Shown one piece after another: positions 1 through 10,801 of a stretch of 64,000 bases of DNA. Location of the stretch: NCBI GenBank assembly GCA_036927565.1, contig JAYESD010000001.1, positions 69,397,751 through 69,461,750 of the forward strand. Direction: 5' to 3'. The notes under the pieces are model-generated. The model did not search any database, was not told where the DNA came from, and worked only from the letters and a program-made list of their open reading frames with translations. A program made the translations under genes and the position numbers. The stretch is from Tuctoria greenei. Taxonomy: Eukaryota; Streptophyta; Magnoliopsida; Poales; Poaceae. Each line of letters begins with the position of its first letter. Within the stretch, counting starts at the first letter, position 1.

Positions 1-3000
1 TTACCCATCGTGCATTGCATTCATTCTTATACATGTCCAATATAATGCAACACAAAAAAGAAACAAGATGAAAATGAATTAGAGTCAAACCAGTAGTTAA
101 AATCAGTCTTTGGTAGGGACTTATTCGGATTGGGCCCTAGTCTAGTCCGGTTTTGCTACAATTGTCCCCCGGACCTTTCCGTTAATTGTTACGGACTAAT
201 CTGGTCTTGTTTCTGTTCCCATCCGGACTTGTTTGTTACTTCTATGGACTAGTACAATGATCTCTACTAGAATTCTTTGGAGTTGTTCGGTAAAATCCCA
301 AAACCTAGTACGGTTTGAATGCAAACCCCGGACTTGTCTAGCATGGAACTGGACTTGTCCGTTGGACTTTATGATCTTGAACAGACTTGTCCAGCACGAT
401 ACCGGACTTGTCTGTCCAACTCTCTGTACCTCAAATGGACTTGTCTGACATCCTTCAGACTAGTCCAATTTCTAGGGTTTCGACTCGAATTCTATTTTTC
501 CTCCACGACGAGTTATGTGAGACATATGTGTGCTGATTATATTGGCTATGGCGATAAAAGTTTTGAATACTAGCAAAACACCTTTATCATCAAGGTCCGG
601 CTCTAGGTCCGACTAGCATTGGTTAGCTCCAGAGCTAGGTCCTGCTAGATTTGGTAAGCTCCGGTTGAAGGTCCGGTTAGCTTTGGCAAGGTTCGGAGCT
701 TGATCGCAGTGGTTCTGCTTTTATCTTGCAATAATTCGTACTTTCTTTACATTGATTAAAATATTGCTTAGTATTCATTTTCTAAGTTCTTGGTGTGTTT
801 TGGTGGTTATGGTTGATATCATTTTGTTATGTTTTGCAACATGCTTATGTGAGGTGCTCATGTAAGATGTTGTAGTTTCGGAACTAATGTATGTCAAGTC
901 GAGGACTTGTGCTCGAAAGTATTGGTTGTTAATTCATGTGCAGGTGTTTCTTGAGTCCAAGACATGGCTGGTGAAAGAATCCAATTAACTAGTCATAGGA
1001 AGAAGATGAGGTTCAACAACCAAGTTCGGGAGGAATTGTGTTTGAGTTGATTGGGAGGTTGCGCAACATGTTTGAATCAAGAACAATGCATATGAAGGTA
1101 TTGTGGACGTCATTGGAAGATGTTTGCACGTATACAAGGAGTGCATGGACATGGCTACATAGTTCTGAGACGTGATAAAGAGATGTGGATCTAAAGAATT
1201 TATCAGAAATGTCCAACCGACTAGGTTATGCACTCAGGTTGCGGTTGAGTCGGGTTTGGCTCAAATATGGAAAGTTTTGAGTTAGTTAAGATAGGATTTC
1301 ACGTGGGTCACGAATTTGGGTTGTTTTAGGAATGTGGGGTATGTTCATAATGTGTTTGGAAGTCTTAAGATTGCTTCTATCTGTGTATAGAAGAGTCATA
1401 AGCAGTTATAGAAAATTTCAATTCGTGTTTTGAGTAGGATTAGAGTCCTAGTTGAGATTGGGTTGGTTTAAGGGCTGGTTATATAAGCAAGGGAGGCCAG
1501 AGCTTGTGGTGTACGACTTTGGGGCTGTTCCTCTTGTGTTCTAATGAATAAAATTCGTAGTTGGAAGGAACTTTTGTGCCTTGTTCATCTGACTTGTTCC
1601 AGACAAGTTTTTCTCGTCGAGTTTCTGCACAGCACTACCTTTCTCTGGTGGTTTTATCATAACCCGAGTTTTACAGATCCAATTGATGTGATTATTTTTG
1701 AGTTGTCTTCACAACTTGATTATCTATCATCTATCAAAATTTCACGACCATTGGATTTGTGCTTTCTGATCATCTGTCAAAACTATTTTTCTCGGGTAGG
1801 ACAGATTGACCTTTGTTCGATCTTTCGATCGTAACTTTAGTTTCCCTTGATGGATTTGTGTGATTCTTGTTGTGTTGTCTTCGTGACTTGATTCTCTCTA
1901 ATATCTATCACTTTTTTCACGGTGAAACACGTTTAGATTAGTCTCACATACGATTTCTTTAACAGATTGTTTTTCTACCAAAGGGGTTGGGATTTAATTG
2001 TTTCCGCTGCGTAAGATTTTTTAAACTACCATTCACCCCTCTGGTATCTTTTCATGTGCTCTTCGATCCTACAAGTTATTGGGTAATTTACATAATTGAG
2101 CCCAAGGACGTCGTGCCTCACCCCTGAGGAGCCCAAGTGGGACCCCACCAAGGCCCCTACTTGTCCCCACCGCTTCCTACTTGGATCCCACCAGAATCTC
2201 ACCACCTATCCTCCAATAGAAACACCCCAACACCCATCCTTTACCCCTTTGCCGACATTAGAAAAAACCCAGTGCCTGCTCTCTTCATAGCCGCCGCTCT
2301 TGAAGGGAGAAGTCTCACCACAAGGTAAAGAAGAGAAGGAAGAAGAAAGAGAGGAAGGAATCAAGCAAGATTGTCGTCGCTGCTATGATCTTCATCAACT
2401 CTTCATCATCAACGTTTTTCTCCACCAATTATTTGGCTCCTTCGGATCTAGACATGGAAATCTCGTGTTCCACCTAATCCTCGACCATTGAACCAATTGA
2501 TTCACGGTAACTACCCTAGATCGAACTTTCCACATCAATTCTGATTCCAATCTTGATTTAAATCATGCCCTATATGGGAAGTTTACAAAACCATGGGCAT
2601 AGGAGACTTGTCCAATCCAGTGCAGACTAGTCCGCAGAACTTTCTGGTCCAACGCGGACACGTCTGGCCCAATGTGCGGACTAGTCCGACCTCTGAATTG
2701 TGAAATTCCTGTAACTTTTCCAATTTTTCTTCGAAATGACTCAAAACTTACTGAAACATGTAAAACTCAATTTTAACTAGTTAGTAAGAAATAATAGCAA
2801 CCTAATAACATGTGTTATCTTATAAATGCGTCATTCATGCATATCATGGCATATTGAGTACTATATGAGCATTTATTGATTGTAATGCTTAATTCGTGTG
2901 TTTGTCACACGAAATAGAAGGTAATGCTCTAGAAGGTGCTTACGAGGACCTGCAGCACCAGAACTTTGAAGCTCTTGATCCAAACCAGCCGCAGGAGCAA

Positions 3001-4462
3001 GGCAAGTGTCCTTGACCATTTTGATCCTGTTCTAAAATGTTTTGTTTACAAAACTGAATGCTTGTGTCAAATTGATGGGAAATAGATGATAGGCGTTTAC
3101 TAGACTTGTAATTGTTTACAAACCATTTTGATACAAAATTGCATGCTTGTGTCAAATGTTTACAAAACCATTTTGATAGGCGTTTACTACACTTGTAGAG
3201 AGTCAAGAAGGGTATTATCAAGTTTTGCTTCGCTTTGCTTAATTGGGATTGGAAATAACCAAATGACTCATTATGAAATAATATACGTATGGACTATGTG
3301 AAGCGATGATAATGATGACTTAAGTAACATGGAACTGGAGTGATCTAAGCAAGCATGGGTTGTGGACTGTGTTGGATGATTCGCTTGCCTTAGATCTAAG
3401 GATCGTTTCATGTGAGAATAAGGCAGGAAAGCAATGCCACCACAAGGCTAAGTACGGGCGCGACGTAGCTGAATAATTAGGTGTGCTGCTTGTATTGTAT
3501 GGACCATTGGATGGTGCGGGGAATGGGAGTCGAGGAGGGCTACCCTGGGATCTGCATGGCACACGAGGGGGCCCGTGGGTGGGAGAATGCAGATTCAAGC
3601 ATGTTGGTGAAACCTTAGTGGTTCCGTATAGACTAGTATTCCTGTTTGAAAGGCTATTTTTTGATCTCTCGGCCACACACCAACAGATGTGTGATAAGGT
3701 ATAATGGAGGTTCTTAGCACTGAAAGGTGTTGAAATAACGAACATGTGGGTAAAGTGGTACAACCTCTGCGGAGTGTAAAACTATCATGATAGCTGTGCT
3801 CCCTGTTATGAGTACCTGGACAACTTCTATGATTAGAGTTGGACTTGGAAATTGGGATGGTTCAGATATGGTTATGAATTGAGTTATGTTATATGAGTAT
3901 AGATGGCTATGAAGGTATGAAATTGGCATATGTGTTGATGTTAATCTATGGATGAACAATGATGGTAAATGAGAATGTTGGATATAAGTTATGACAATTA
4001 CTTCAGTTAAGATATGATTTAAACACACATAGACATTGTAGTATGCTTTTACATGTTTATGAAATGTACTTTTCTGCAATTAGCCATTTATTATCATCCT
4101 TGTTCAAGCTACATGTTATACTTTCCCACACTTGCTGAGTGCGACATGTACTCACCCTTGCAATCCTCCCAAACAGTTACAGGTGATGCTTGGGAATACC
4201 ACGATGATCATGTGGCGTACTAGGTTGCATGCTATCATCAATTGCCTATGGAGATGGAGTCTATTAGTTCTTAGTTTTCTACTGCAATAGTGTTGTTAAA
4301 GCTTGTATTTGAGACTATTTGAATATTATAATAAGGTACCTATTTACTTTTGAGATGTGGTTATTTTCTAATGATCAATTGCAAAGTTGTCGTTTATGTA
4401 TGATGAACATACTGGGCACACATATGCGTTCTCTTGGTTTATTTTTTGAACTGGGTGTTACA
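1..4462 (+). mobile_element. Long gypsy-type LTR (Del/Tekay-like layout), 5' end outside window, split by a solo LTR
   Basis: This is non-coding LTR sequence from 1-515 and 2079-4462, interrupted by a copia solo LTR. It ends with CTGGGTGTTACA at 4462, an LTR-type end. The 3200-4200 stretch has the layout I associate with Del/Tekay LTRs: a run about an even 'acaacctctgcggagtgtaaa' block near 3760, then a block ending in 'gctgagtgcgacatgtactc' near 4135. GGACTAGTCC-like palindromes occur at 130-480 and 2600-2700. The short ORFs here have no recognisable domain. The start of the LTR and any left duplication lie outside the window. The lineage rests on remembered layout only. Confidence 0.6.
516..2073 (+). 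mobile_element. Copia-type solo LTR S1, duplication AGTTA
   Basis: The unit starts TGTGAGAC at 516 and ends CGATCCTACA at 2073. It is flanked by the 5-bp repeat AGTTA at 511-515 and 2074-2078, so it is a solo LTR left by recombination between two LTRs. A TATA box (tatataag) lies at 1480-1487 and an AATAAA-type signal near 1545. Repeated 'aggtccg' words fill 590-700. It is clearly the same family as the solo LTR at 6684-8448, with matching start, TATA region and end. No internal coding sequence is present. Confidence 0.85.
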
Positions 4463-4762
4463 CGTTCATCACTTGATTATTTTTAGGGCATTTATCATTC
4501 TTCACTAACAAAGTTCGATTTACTTAGTGATACTTGTTTCCTCCACTCGTAATTAAACTATTAAGTTGCTAGATTGTTTTATTCACTTCTCTTCAAGTAG
4601 ATCACAAAAAACTCATAAACTGTGTACCTTCTTATCCTTGTTCATCCTGACAGGACTAGTCTGCCCCTAGACGAGACTAGTTTGCCCTGTTGTTGCTGAT
4701 TAAGTTTTAATTGAGTAATTTCAGTTTTTTAGCCTATTAAGCTCCCCTCTAGACAACATTCA
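4463..4762 (+). repeat. Relic of a Sirevirus element-2-type LTR (3' end)
   Basis: The last ~120 bp, ending in CAACATTCA at 4762, resemble the reverse complement of the start of the 45896-47555 LTR. They share two GGACTAGTC-like palindromes (4650-4690), the phrase TTAGCCTATT and CCCCTCTAGACAAC. The remainder back to 4463 is only loosely similar. It interrupts the 5' part of NA1 gag, which resumes at 4763. No duplication could be confirmed. Confidence 0.5.
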
Positions 4763-6120
4763 GTTTCCGCTTGCCATCAAACTACATTGAAGATCCCGAA
4801 TGACTGCTGAGAAGAGTTTGACCATGTGTCATTCCTCCTCAAGTGATCCAGTCGGCAAGGAAACTCATCATCTCTGCAACATCACGCTGCAAGCCAATTG
4901 CCTAGAAGACCCTTCATGACTTTTCGACTTACTCTACTAACAATGTGCCTATTGGGCCCAACATCATCACGGGAGACGTGAACATCGAAATCAAGACTGG
5001 CTTGATCAACGTGGTGCAGGCTAATCCCTTTTTTGTGGAAGTCAACGAGGATGCAAGTACTCATCTGCAACTATTTTTGGATGTTTGTAGAATTTTCAAA
5101 ATCGAGGATGTCACTTCAGATGCCATCTGTCTTTGACTGTTTCCGCTCTCCCTCCTTGAGATAGTGAAATAGTGGTTGTGCACGAACTGAAGTGCTATAA
5201 ACACTTGGTAAAAGGGTCCTACGACATTACTTACAAAATACTCACCGTTGGATAAACCAATTACCTAACTGGAAGAATCTAAAGATTTCGGCAAGAGCCT
5301 AAGGAATCCATTTCTGAGGATTGGGTGAGGCATCAAGAGTGCATCCTGGACTATCCCGTCATGGCATGGATGATTGGCACATCATCCAAAACTTCTACAA
5401 TGGGTTGACTTTGTCTACGCGTGATCATGTAGATGCTACTGTTGGATGTGCCTTCTTCTCATTAACGATGTTTAAAGCAAAAGAATTGATTGAGAAGATG
5501 GTGTCCAACATAGGTTCGAGGAACGAGCATCTCCATCCCCGACACCAAGGCATGCACACCTTGAAAGAGGTGGGCATGATCGCTGCCAAAATTGATCTCT
5601 TGATGAAGAAGATGGATGATCAAGCCGATAGAGAAGTGTTTGGCACAGTTGAGGCCTTAGATGCTCAAATGACAATTGAGGTTTGTGGCAACATGGGTCA
5701 CATGAGGAAGTACTGCCCTGAGACCTGTGAAGATGCTTTATACTTGGCCAACAACGGAAACTTCAACAATGACTACCGTACAGAAGGTCAAGGGTGAGGC
5801 CAACCATGCCCTTTCTTTCTATGGGCTACAACAACAACAATGGCAATGAGAATCAGCCCAACTTGAAGGAACTTGCCATTAGCCAACTCAAGATCAATGA
5901 TGACTTATTCAATATGTTGTCGAATAATGACAAGACACTAGAAAATATCAATGTCAAGATTAAATAGTTAGCCTCTGCTTTCAAGAACTAGTCGAGTTTC
6001 AACAATATGTTGGAAACTAAATTAGCTCAATTGACTGTTGTTGTCACTCCATTGGAGGACAATAAGATTCTAGAGCAACCTGAACCTCCCGTAGAAAATA
6101 TCAACATGATTGCCATATGA
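4763..6120 (+). pseudogene. gag: NA1 gag, 5'-truncated and frame-broken
   Basis: Gag forms the particle that packages element RNA. The translated fragments match B gag step by step: a YIEDP-type N-terminus (4775-4800), a GPN-GDVN-EIKTGL stretch (4945-5000), HLQLFLDVCRIF at 5060-5100, and a long open piece at 5321-5797. That piece ends in a degenerate zinc knuckle (CGNMGHMRKYC, near 5680-5715) that lacks its first cysteine. The 5980-6110 part carries the Gln- and Leu-rich tail. The start codon region is lost to the LTR relic. Stop codons and indels break the frame, including TAG at 5955-5957 and TAG at 5989-5991. The second is shared with element B. Confidence 0.75.
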
Positions 6121-6149
6121 GAGGCAAATGGCTGAAGGACCTAGGGCCC

Positions 6150-6683
6150 CACGATATCATGCTCGATTGGTACACAACACTTTAAAAAGGCACTTTGTGA
6201 CCTTGGTGCAAGTGTTAGTATTATGCTAAGAGTGATATTCAACAAGCTCAACATCATGATGTTGTCTCTAACACCACTTGAGCTCTAGCTAAGCGACACT
6301 TCCGTCCGCTGTCCTACGAGCATTGCTGAAGATGTTCCAGAAAGAATCCTAAACTGCTTCATTCCCATGGACTTCGTGGTGCTCAACATGGAGGTTGATA
6401 AGGAAACTCGCTCATTCTTTGGTGACCTTTCCTTAGCATCGCGGATGCTCGCTTCCATGTGGCAGCCAAGAAGGAGAAGTATGACTTTGGGCCAAGGAAG
6501 GAGCGATGCTCCATGATCAAAATCAAATATGGCCCTAAAGTCAAACACATCAAAGAAGTCAAAGTGACACCAACACAAGCGGATACCCTCATTGCATTGG
6601 GAAGTTGACTTATGAGGAGACTCTATCATTTTGTTCAAACAACATTTCAAGAATACGGAGAAGTCAGGACCATCTGAACGGCC
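6150..6683 (+). pseudogene. NA1 retroviral-type aspartic protease, interrupted by solo LTR S2
   Basis: The pepsin-like protease cleaves the polyprotein. A CDLGASVSIM active-site strand (about 6198-6230) is followed by LDFVV-type and flap-like segments to about 6520. The D-L-G-A-S active site is the form I know from Athila-type proteases, so the Leu is not itself a defect. The tail (KSGPSERP) runs to 6683, where solo LTR S2 inserted, and resumes at 8449. It ends with TGA at 8542-8544, the same place as in element B. There are several frameshifts. No RT coding follows. Confidence 0.65.
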
Positions 6684-8448
6684 TGTGAGACCTATGTGTG
6701 CTGAATACATTGGTTGTTTCGATAAAAGTATTGAATACTAATAAAACACCCTTTTAAAAAGGTTCGACTCTAGGTCCGAGCTCCGGCAAGGTCAGACAAT
6801 AGGTCCGACTTATTTTGGGTAGCTCTGGCAAGATCCGATGTAAGGTCCGACTTACTTTTGTCTAGGTTTGACTTGTTTTAGTTAGGTCCGACTTGTTGTG
6901 GCTAGGTCCGACATGTTTTTGCTAGGTCCGGCGCTAGGTCCGACTAGATTTGGTAAGCTCCGACGCTAGGTCCGATTATCTTTGGTTAGCTCCAACGCTA
7001 GGTCCTGCTAGCTTTGGTAAGCTCCGGCTCAAGGTCCGGTTAGCTTTGGCAAGGTCCGGTGCTAGTCTGCAATGGTTCTGCTTTTACCTTGAAATGTTTC
7101 AAACTCGCTTTATACCTATGGAAAGTTTGCTTAGTATTCTTTTTACTAAGTTTTTAATGTGTTTTGGCTATTATTGTTTTTTTGCTATAATTTGCAACGT
7201 GCTTATGTGAGGTGCTCACGTAAGGTGTTGTGGTCTTGGAACTAATGTGAGTCAAGTCGAGGACTTGTGCTGAGAAGTATCAGTTGATTATTCATGTGCA
7301 TGTGTTGCTTGATTTCAAGACATGGCTGGTGACGGGATCCATTGAACTAGCCTTAGGGAAAAGATGAGGTTCAACAACTATGTTTGGGAGGAATTATGGT
7401 TGAGTTGATCGGGAGGTTGCACAACATGTTTGAATCAAGAACAATGCATATGAAGGTATCGTGGATGTTGTTGGAAGATGTTTGCACATGTGCGAGGAGT
7501 TCATGGACGTAGAAACATGGTTTCAAGGAGTGATGAAGAGAAGTGGACGTAAATAATTGGTCAGAAAGATCCAACCGACTAGGTTATGGACTCAAGCTGC
7601 GGCTGAGTCGTGTTTGACTCAAATATGGAAAGATTTGAGTTAGATATGATTGGATTTCATGTGGGTCACGAAGTTGAGTTGTTTTTATGAATGTGGTATA
7701 TGTTCCTAAGGTGTTTGGAAGTCTTAAGATTGCTTCTCTCTACGTATAGAAGAGTCTTGAGTAGTTATGGAAAGTTTTTGTGGAAACTGAGTAGGATAGG
7801 AGTCCTAGTTTGGTTTGGGTTAGCCTCATGGCTGGTTATATAAGCAAAGGAGGCCACATCTCATAGAGCACCAATTTTTGGCTATTCCTCTTGTGTTATA
7901 TTGAATAAATATCATAGTTCAAAGGAACTTTTGTGCCTTGTTTGTCCGACTTGTTTCAGACAAAATTTTCTCGTCGAGTTTCTGCTCAACACTACCTTTC
8001 TTTGGTGATTTTATCATAACTCGATTTTTACAGATCCAAATGACATGATTCTTCTTGTGTTGTCTTCAAAAATTGATTATCTGTCATCTGCGAAAATTCC
8101 ACAGTCATTGGATTTGTGGTTTCTGTTCTACACAAGTTTATTTGTAGTGTTGTAGATCTGATTTTTCTTGGATAGAACATATTGACTTTTGTTCGAACTT
8201 TCAATTGTAACTTGAGTTTTTCTCAACGGATTTTCGTGATTCTTGTTTTGAAGTATTCCCGACTTGATTCTCCACAATTTATACTGGTTTTGGTCACAAT
8301 TAATCACGTTTAGATTAGTTGCACACACGATTTCTTTAACATATCAATTTTCTACCGAGGGGTTTTCGTTGCTTCCGCTGAAAAAGGTGTAATCTACTAT
8401 TCACCCCCCCCCCCACTGGTAGCTTTTCATGTGCTCTTCGATCCTACA
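6684..8448 (+). mobile_element. Copia-type solo LTR S2, diverged duplication CGGCC/AGGTC
   Basis: The unit starts TGTGAGAC at 6684 and ends CGATCCTACA at 8448. It is flanked by CGGCC (6679-6683) and AGGTC (8449-8453), three of five bases matching. Element B gives an unoccupied counterpart near 61150 in which the flanks join directly. The TATA box is at 7837-7844, and 'aggtccgac' words repeat from 6770 to 7060. A run of C bases at 8403-8414 precedes the end. It is 200 bp longer than S1 and of the same family. The degraded duplication suggests an older insertion than S1. Confidence 0.85.
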
Positions 8449-8544
8449 AGGTCCAAGTCCACAAAGCCGCCAAAAAAGAGAAAGGTGAAGAAGCAAGCCA
8501 CACCATCCGAGTCCATTTCTCTGGGGCCAGAGGCTGAGACTTGA
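8449..8544 (+). pseudogene. NA1 C-terminal tail of the gag-protease frame
   Basis: This short Lys-rich and Pro-rich tail continues the protease frame after S2. It ends in ISLGPEAET and TGA at 8542-8544. Element B ends in ISLGPDAEN and TGA at 61246-61248. The shared stop shows that the coding region of this family finishes here, without pol. Confidence 0.65.
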
Positions 8545-9009
8545 AGCCACACAAGACAAAGAAAAATTTATCTCATAAGATTTTTGGGTGAGACCTCGCC
8601 AATAGGATAATTGGGTAGTTATCTCATATTTGTTTTTTCAAACCCCATTTGAATTTTTTTCTTCCCATTTGAATTTGCATTTTGCACATCATATTTGATA
8701 TTTCGTTAGGATGTTGAGAATTTTGTGTTATGAACTTAGATTTGTTTCTTTTATTTTTTTATAAAATAAAAACCAATAATATTGGATAAAGTTTTATTTA
8801 AAAAAATTGGAGGAAATTTCTGGCCAAGTCACCCAACGGCTTCAAATATAACCGTTCGGGAGCCACTTGCCAAAAGAGGGACCAAGGGCCCACCTGTCAA
8901 GGCGGCCGAACCCCCTAGTCAGTCGACTTGAGGGGGGTGCCACTTTGGCTCTCCCTCCTCCAATGGCTATATTCCTTTTTCTTGTGACCGTTGGAGGTGC
9001 AGCATTAAT

Positions 9010-9017
9010 TATAAATA
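9010..9017 (+). promoter_or_regulatory. Candidate internal TATA box ahead of the NA1 3' ORF
   Basis: TATAAATA lies 266 bp upstream of the ATG at 9283, inside the element and far from its LTRs. It is followed by a CT-rich leader (ttcacttcc, ttcaattcc). The position suits separate transcription of the 3' ORF. This is inference from sequence only. Confidence 0.4.
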
Positions 9018-9146
9018 CCCGAATTAGTGTGTTTTATCACACTTCACTTCCTTTTCAATTCCCCAACTCACTCACAATCTTGCTCAAATTATTTTGCTCT
9101 TCACTGAAGCACTTCCCTCAAAATCCAATTGAAAAAGATTTGCTTC

Positions 9147-9180
9147 CATTTGCATTTGCATTTGCATTTGCATTTGCATG
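9147..9180 (+). repeat. (CATTTG)5 microsatellite
   Basis: Five perfect copies of CATTTG followed by CATG, in the leader of the NA1 3' ORF. Confidence 0.9.
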
Positions 9181-9282
9181 TTGTTCTCAAGTTGGCAAGG
9201 CAACTAGTCAAAGGTTTTGTTTGGTTTTCACTAAATTAACCCTTTTTTGAGTTTGTTTTTTTTGTTCTCAATTTGTGCTACC

Positions 9283-9346
9283 ATGAAGAAAGGAATGAAG
9301 ATTTTGTCTGTGAAGATGAAGGGAGCTTCATAAGCTCAAGCCATGG
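9283..9346 (+). pseudogene. NA1 3' ORF, first segment, cut by Sirevirus element 1
   Basis: An ATG at 9283 opens a Lys/Met-rich start (MKKGMKILSVKMKGAS) with a TAA at 9331-9333. The frame is then cut after GCC ATG G by Sirevirus element 1. It continues at 19487 in the same frame once the element and one CATGG copy are removed. Confidence 0.5.
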
Positions 9347-10741
9347 TGAAAGCATCTAGGCCCCCATGAGGTACGGTTTCGGTGATTAATGACAACCATT
9401 GGATTTTACTAATGAATTTGTGAATGCAAGGTCCCCATAATCACTCAATCAAATGAAATCTATATGTCATTGGAGACCCGTATACAATCACTTTATGAGA
9501 TCAAATCAATGATGTGAAGACAAGAAGTGAAAGCTCTTATGTCAAAGTCATTCAACCACAATTGATGACACTTAATGCTTGACAACCATCAGAAGTACAT
9601 TTCCAACAAAAGTCTAAGAGGTCAATCGAGCAAGACACGAAAGATTCACTTAGAAACAATTCGAAGCAAACAAAATCAACTCACCGGATCAACCGATGAT
9701 TTCTGAGAACAACACATCGGTCGAGTTGGTTCAGCAGAAGAAGAAGACCTCAGAACAAAGCACTCACCGGATCATCCGATGTTAAGGGCTAGGCTACATC
9801 GGTCCATTAGTACAGTTTGCAATATCCTTGGACCAAGTGTAGCACCGGACCATACGATGTATAGAAGTATACACATCGGTCAATCACTCTAGTAAGCATC
9901 AAGTTTGAGTCAATTATGGAGGAAGAGCCACCGGATCATCTGATGAGAAGACAAGTGCAACATCGGTCTAACAACGGTCATATCTGACACAATGACGTCA
10001 GCTAAAGTAAACTTGACAGATGATAACTAAAGGGGGGACATCGGATCATCCGATGTTCGCAGCAGCCTACTTTTCCAACGGCTATTTCGTAGAGGCTGTC
10101 TATAAATACCCCCTAAACCGGTCATTTCGACAAGTCTTGATAACCAGACATTCTCAACACATCCACAAGCGTTCAAGACCAAGAGACATCACTTCTACAT
10201 CATTTCAACCACCTACACACCAAGAGATAGGCTAGAACTAGCTAGAGAGAGAGCTTGTGTGCCTCCATTCTGGGTGAGTGGAATCTCTAGGATAGTGAGA
10301 GCCTCAAGGGAGTGCCCCTTGGTGTTTGTAACTGTGAGAGACTTCTGGAGCTTGCCAAGGCGTTTGTGGAAGCCTGGAGGGTCGAAGTTGTACAAGGATT
10401 GAGCTCCACCTTGCCGAGGTTGGCAAACGGAGAAGAATAGTGGAGATCCCTCGTCTCGGTGACTTGGGTGTGGCTATACCCTTTGGTGGGTGTCACAACG
10501 TGGATGTAGGAAGATCTTGACGATCTTGTCGAACCACGGGATAAATCCTCGTGTCTCATCGGGAGTTTGCATCCTCTTCCTCTCCCCTACATTTATGCAT
10601 TTTACATTCCGCGAAGTTGCTATTTACTTCTATGCATAGATCGTTTGCGTAGGGAATTGGGCTTATAGGAATTAAGTTTTATTGCTTAGATTTTTGAAAA
10701 GAAGCCCAATTCACCCCCCTCTTGGGCATTCGATCCTTGAA
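9347..10741 (+). repeat. 5' LTR of Sirevirus element 1
   Basis: 1395 bp, starting TGAAAGCATC. It is rich in alternating CCGGATCATCCGATG-like and CATCGGTC words from 9690 to 10060, forming an imperfect palindrome array. The TATA box (TATAAATA) is at 10101-10108. The end reads CCTTGAA at 10741 where the partner has CTTACA, so the terminal CA is mutated. Confidence 0.9.
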
Positions 10742-10742
10742 A

Positions 10743-10759
10743 TTGGTATCAAAGCAAGG
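10743..10759 (+). promoter_or_regulatory. Primer-binding site, initiator tRNA-Met type
   Basis: TTGGTATCAAAGCAAGG lies one base after the 5' LTR and is close to the TGGTATCAGAGC complement of plant initiator tRNA-Met. It primes minus-strand synthesis. Confidence 0.85.
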
Positions 10760-10801
10760 TTGCTCATAGTATCATTCTAGCTTCACCACTAGAGAGCTAA
10801 A

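Larger units (their letters stand above)
8545..9282 (+). other. NA1 non-coding region between protease and 3' ORF
   Basis: The first ~220 bp are AT-rich and homologous to 61249-61457 of element B (shared 'acctcgccaatagg' block). The second half holds a TATA box at 9010-9017, a pyrimidine-rich leader and a (CATTTG)5 repeat before the ATG at 9283. The open frame at 8867-9250 has no recognisable domain, and I treat it as chance. Confidence 0.55.

Noticed and set aside
8867..9250. 127-aa frame with hydrophobic segments
   Set aside because: It overlaps the TATA box, CT leader and CATTTG repeats; more likely a leader than a protein.
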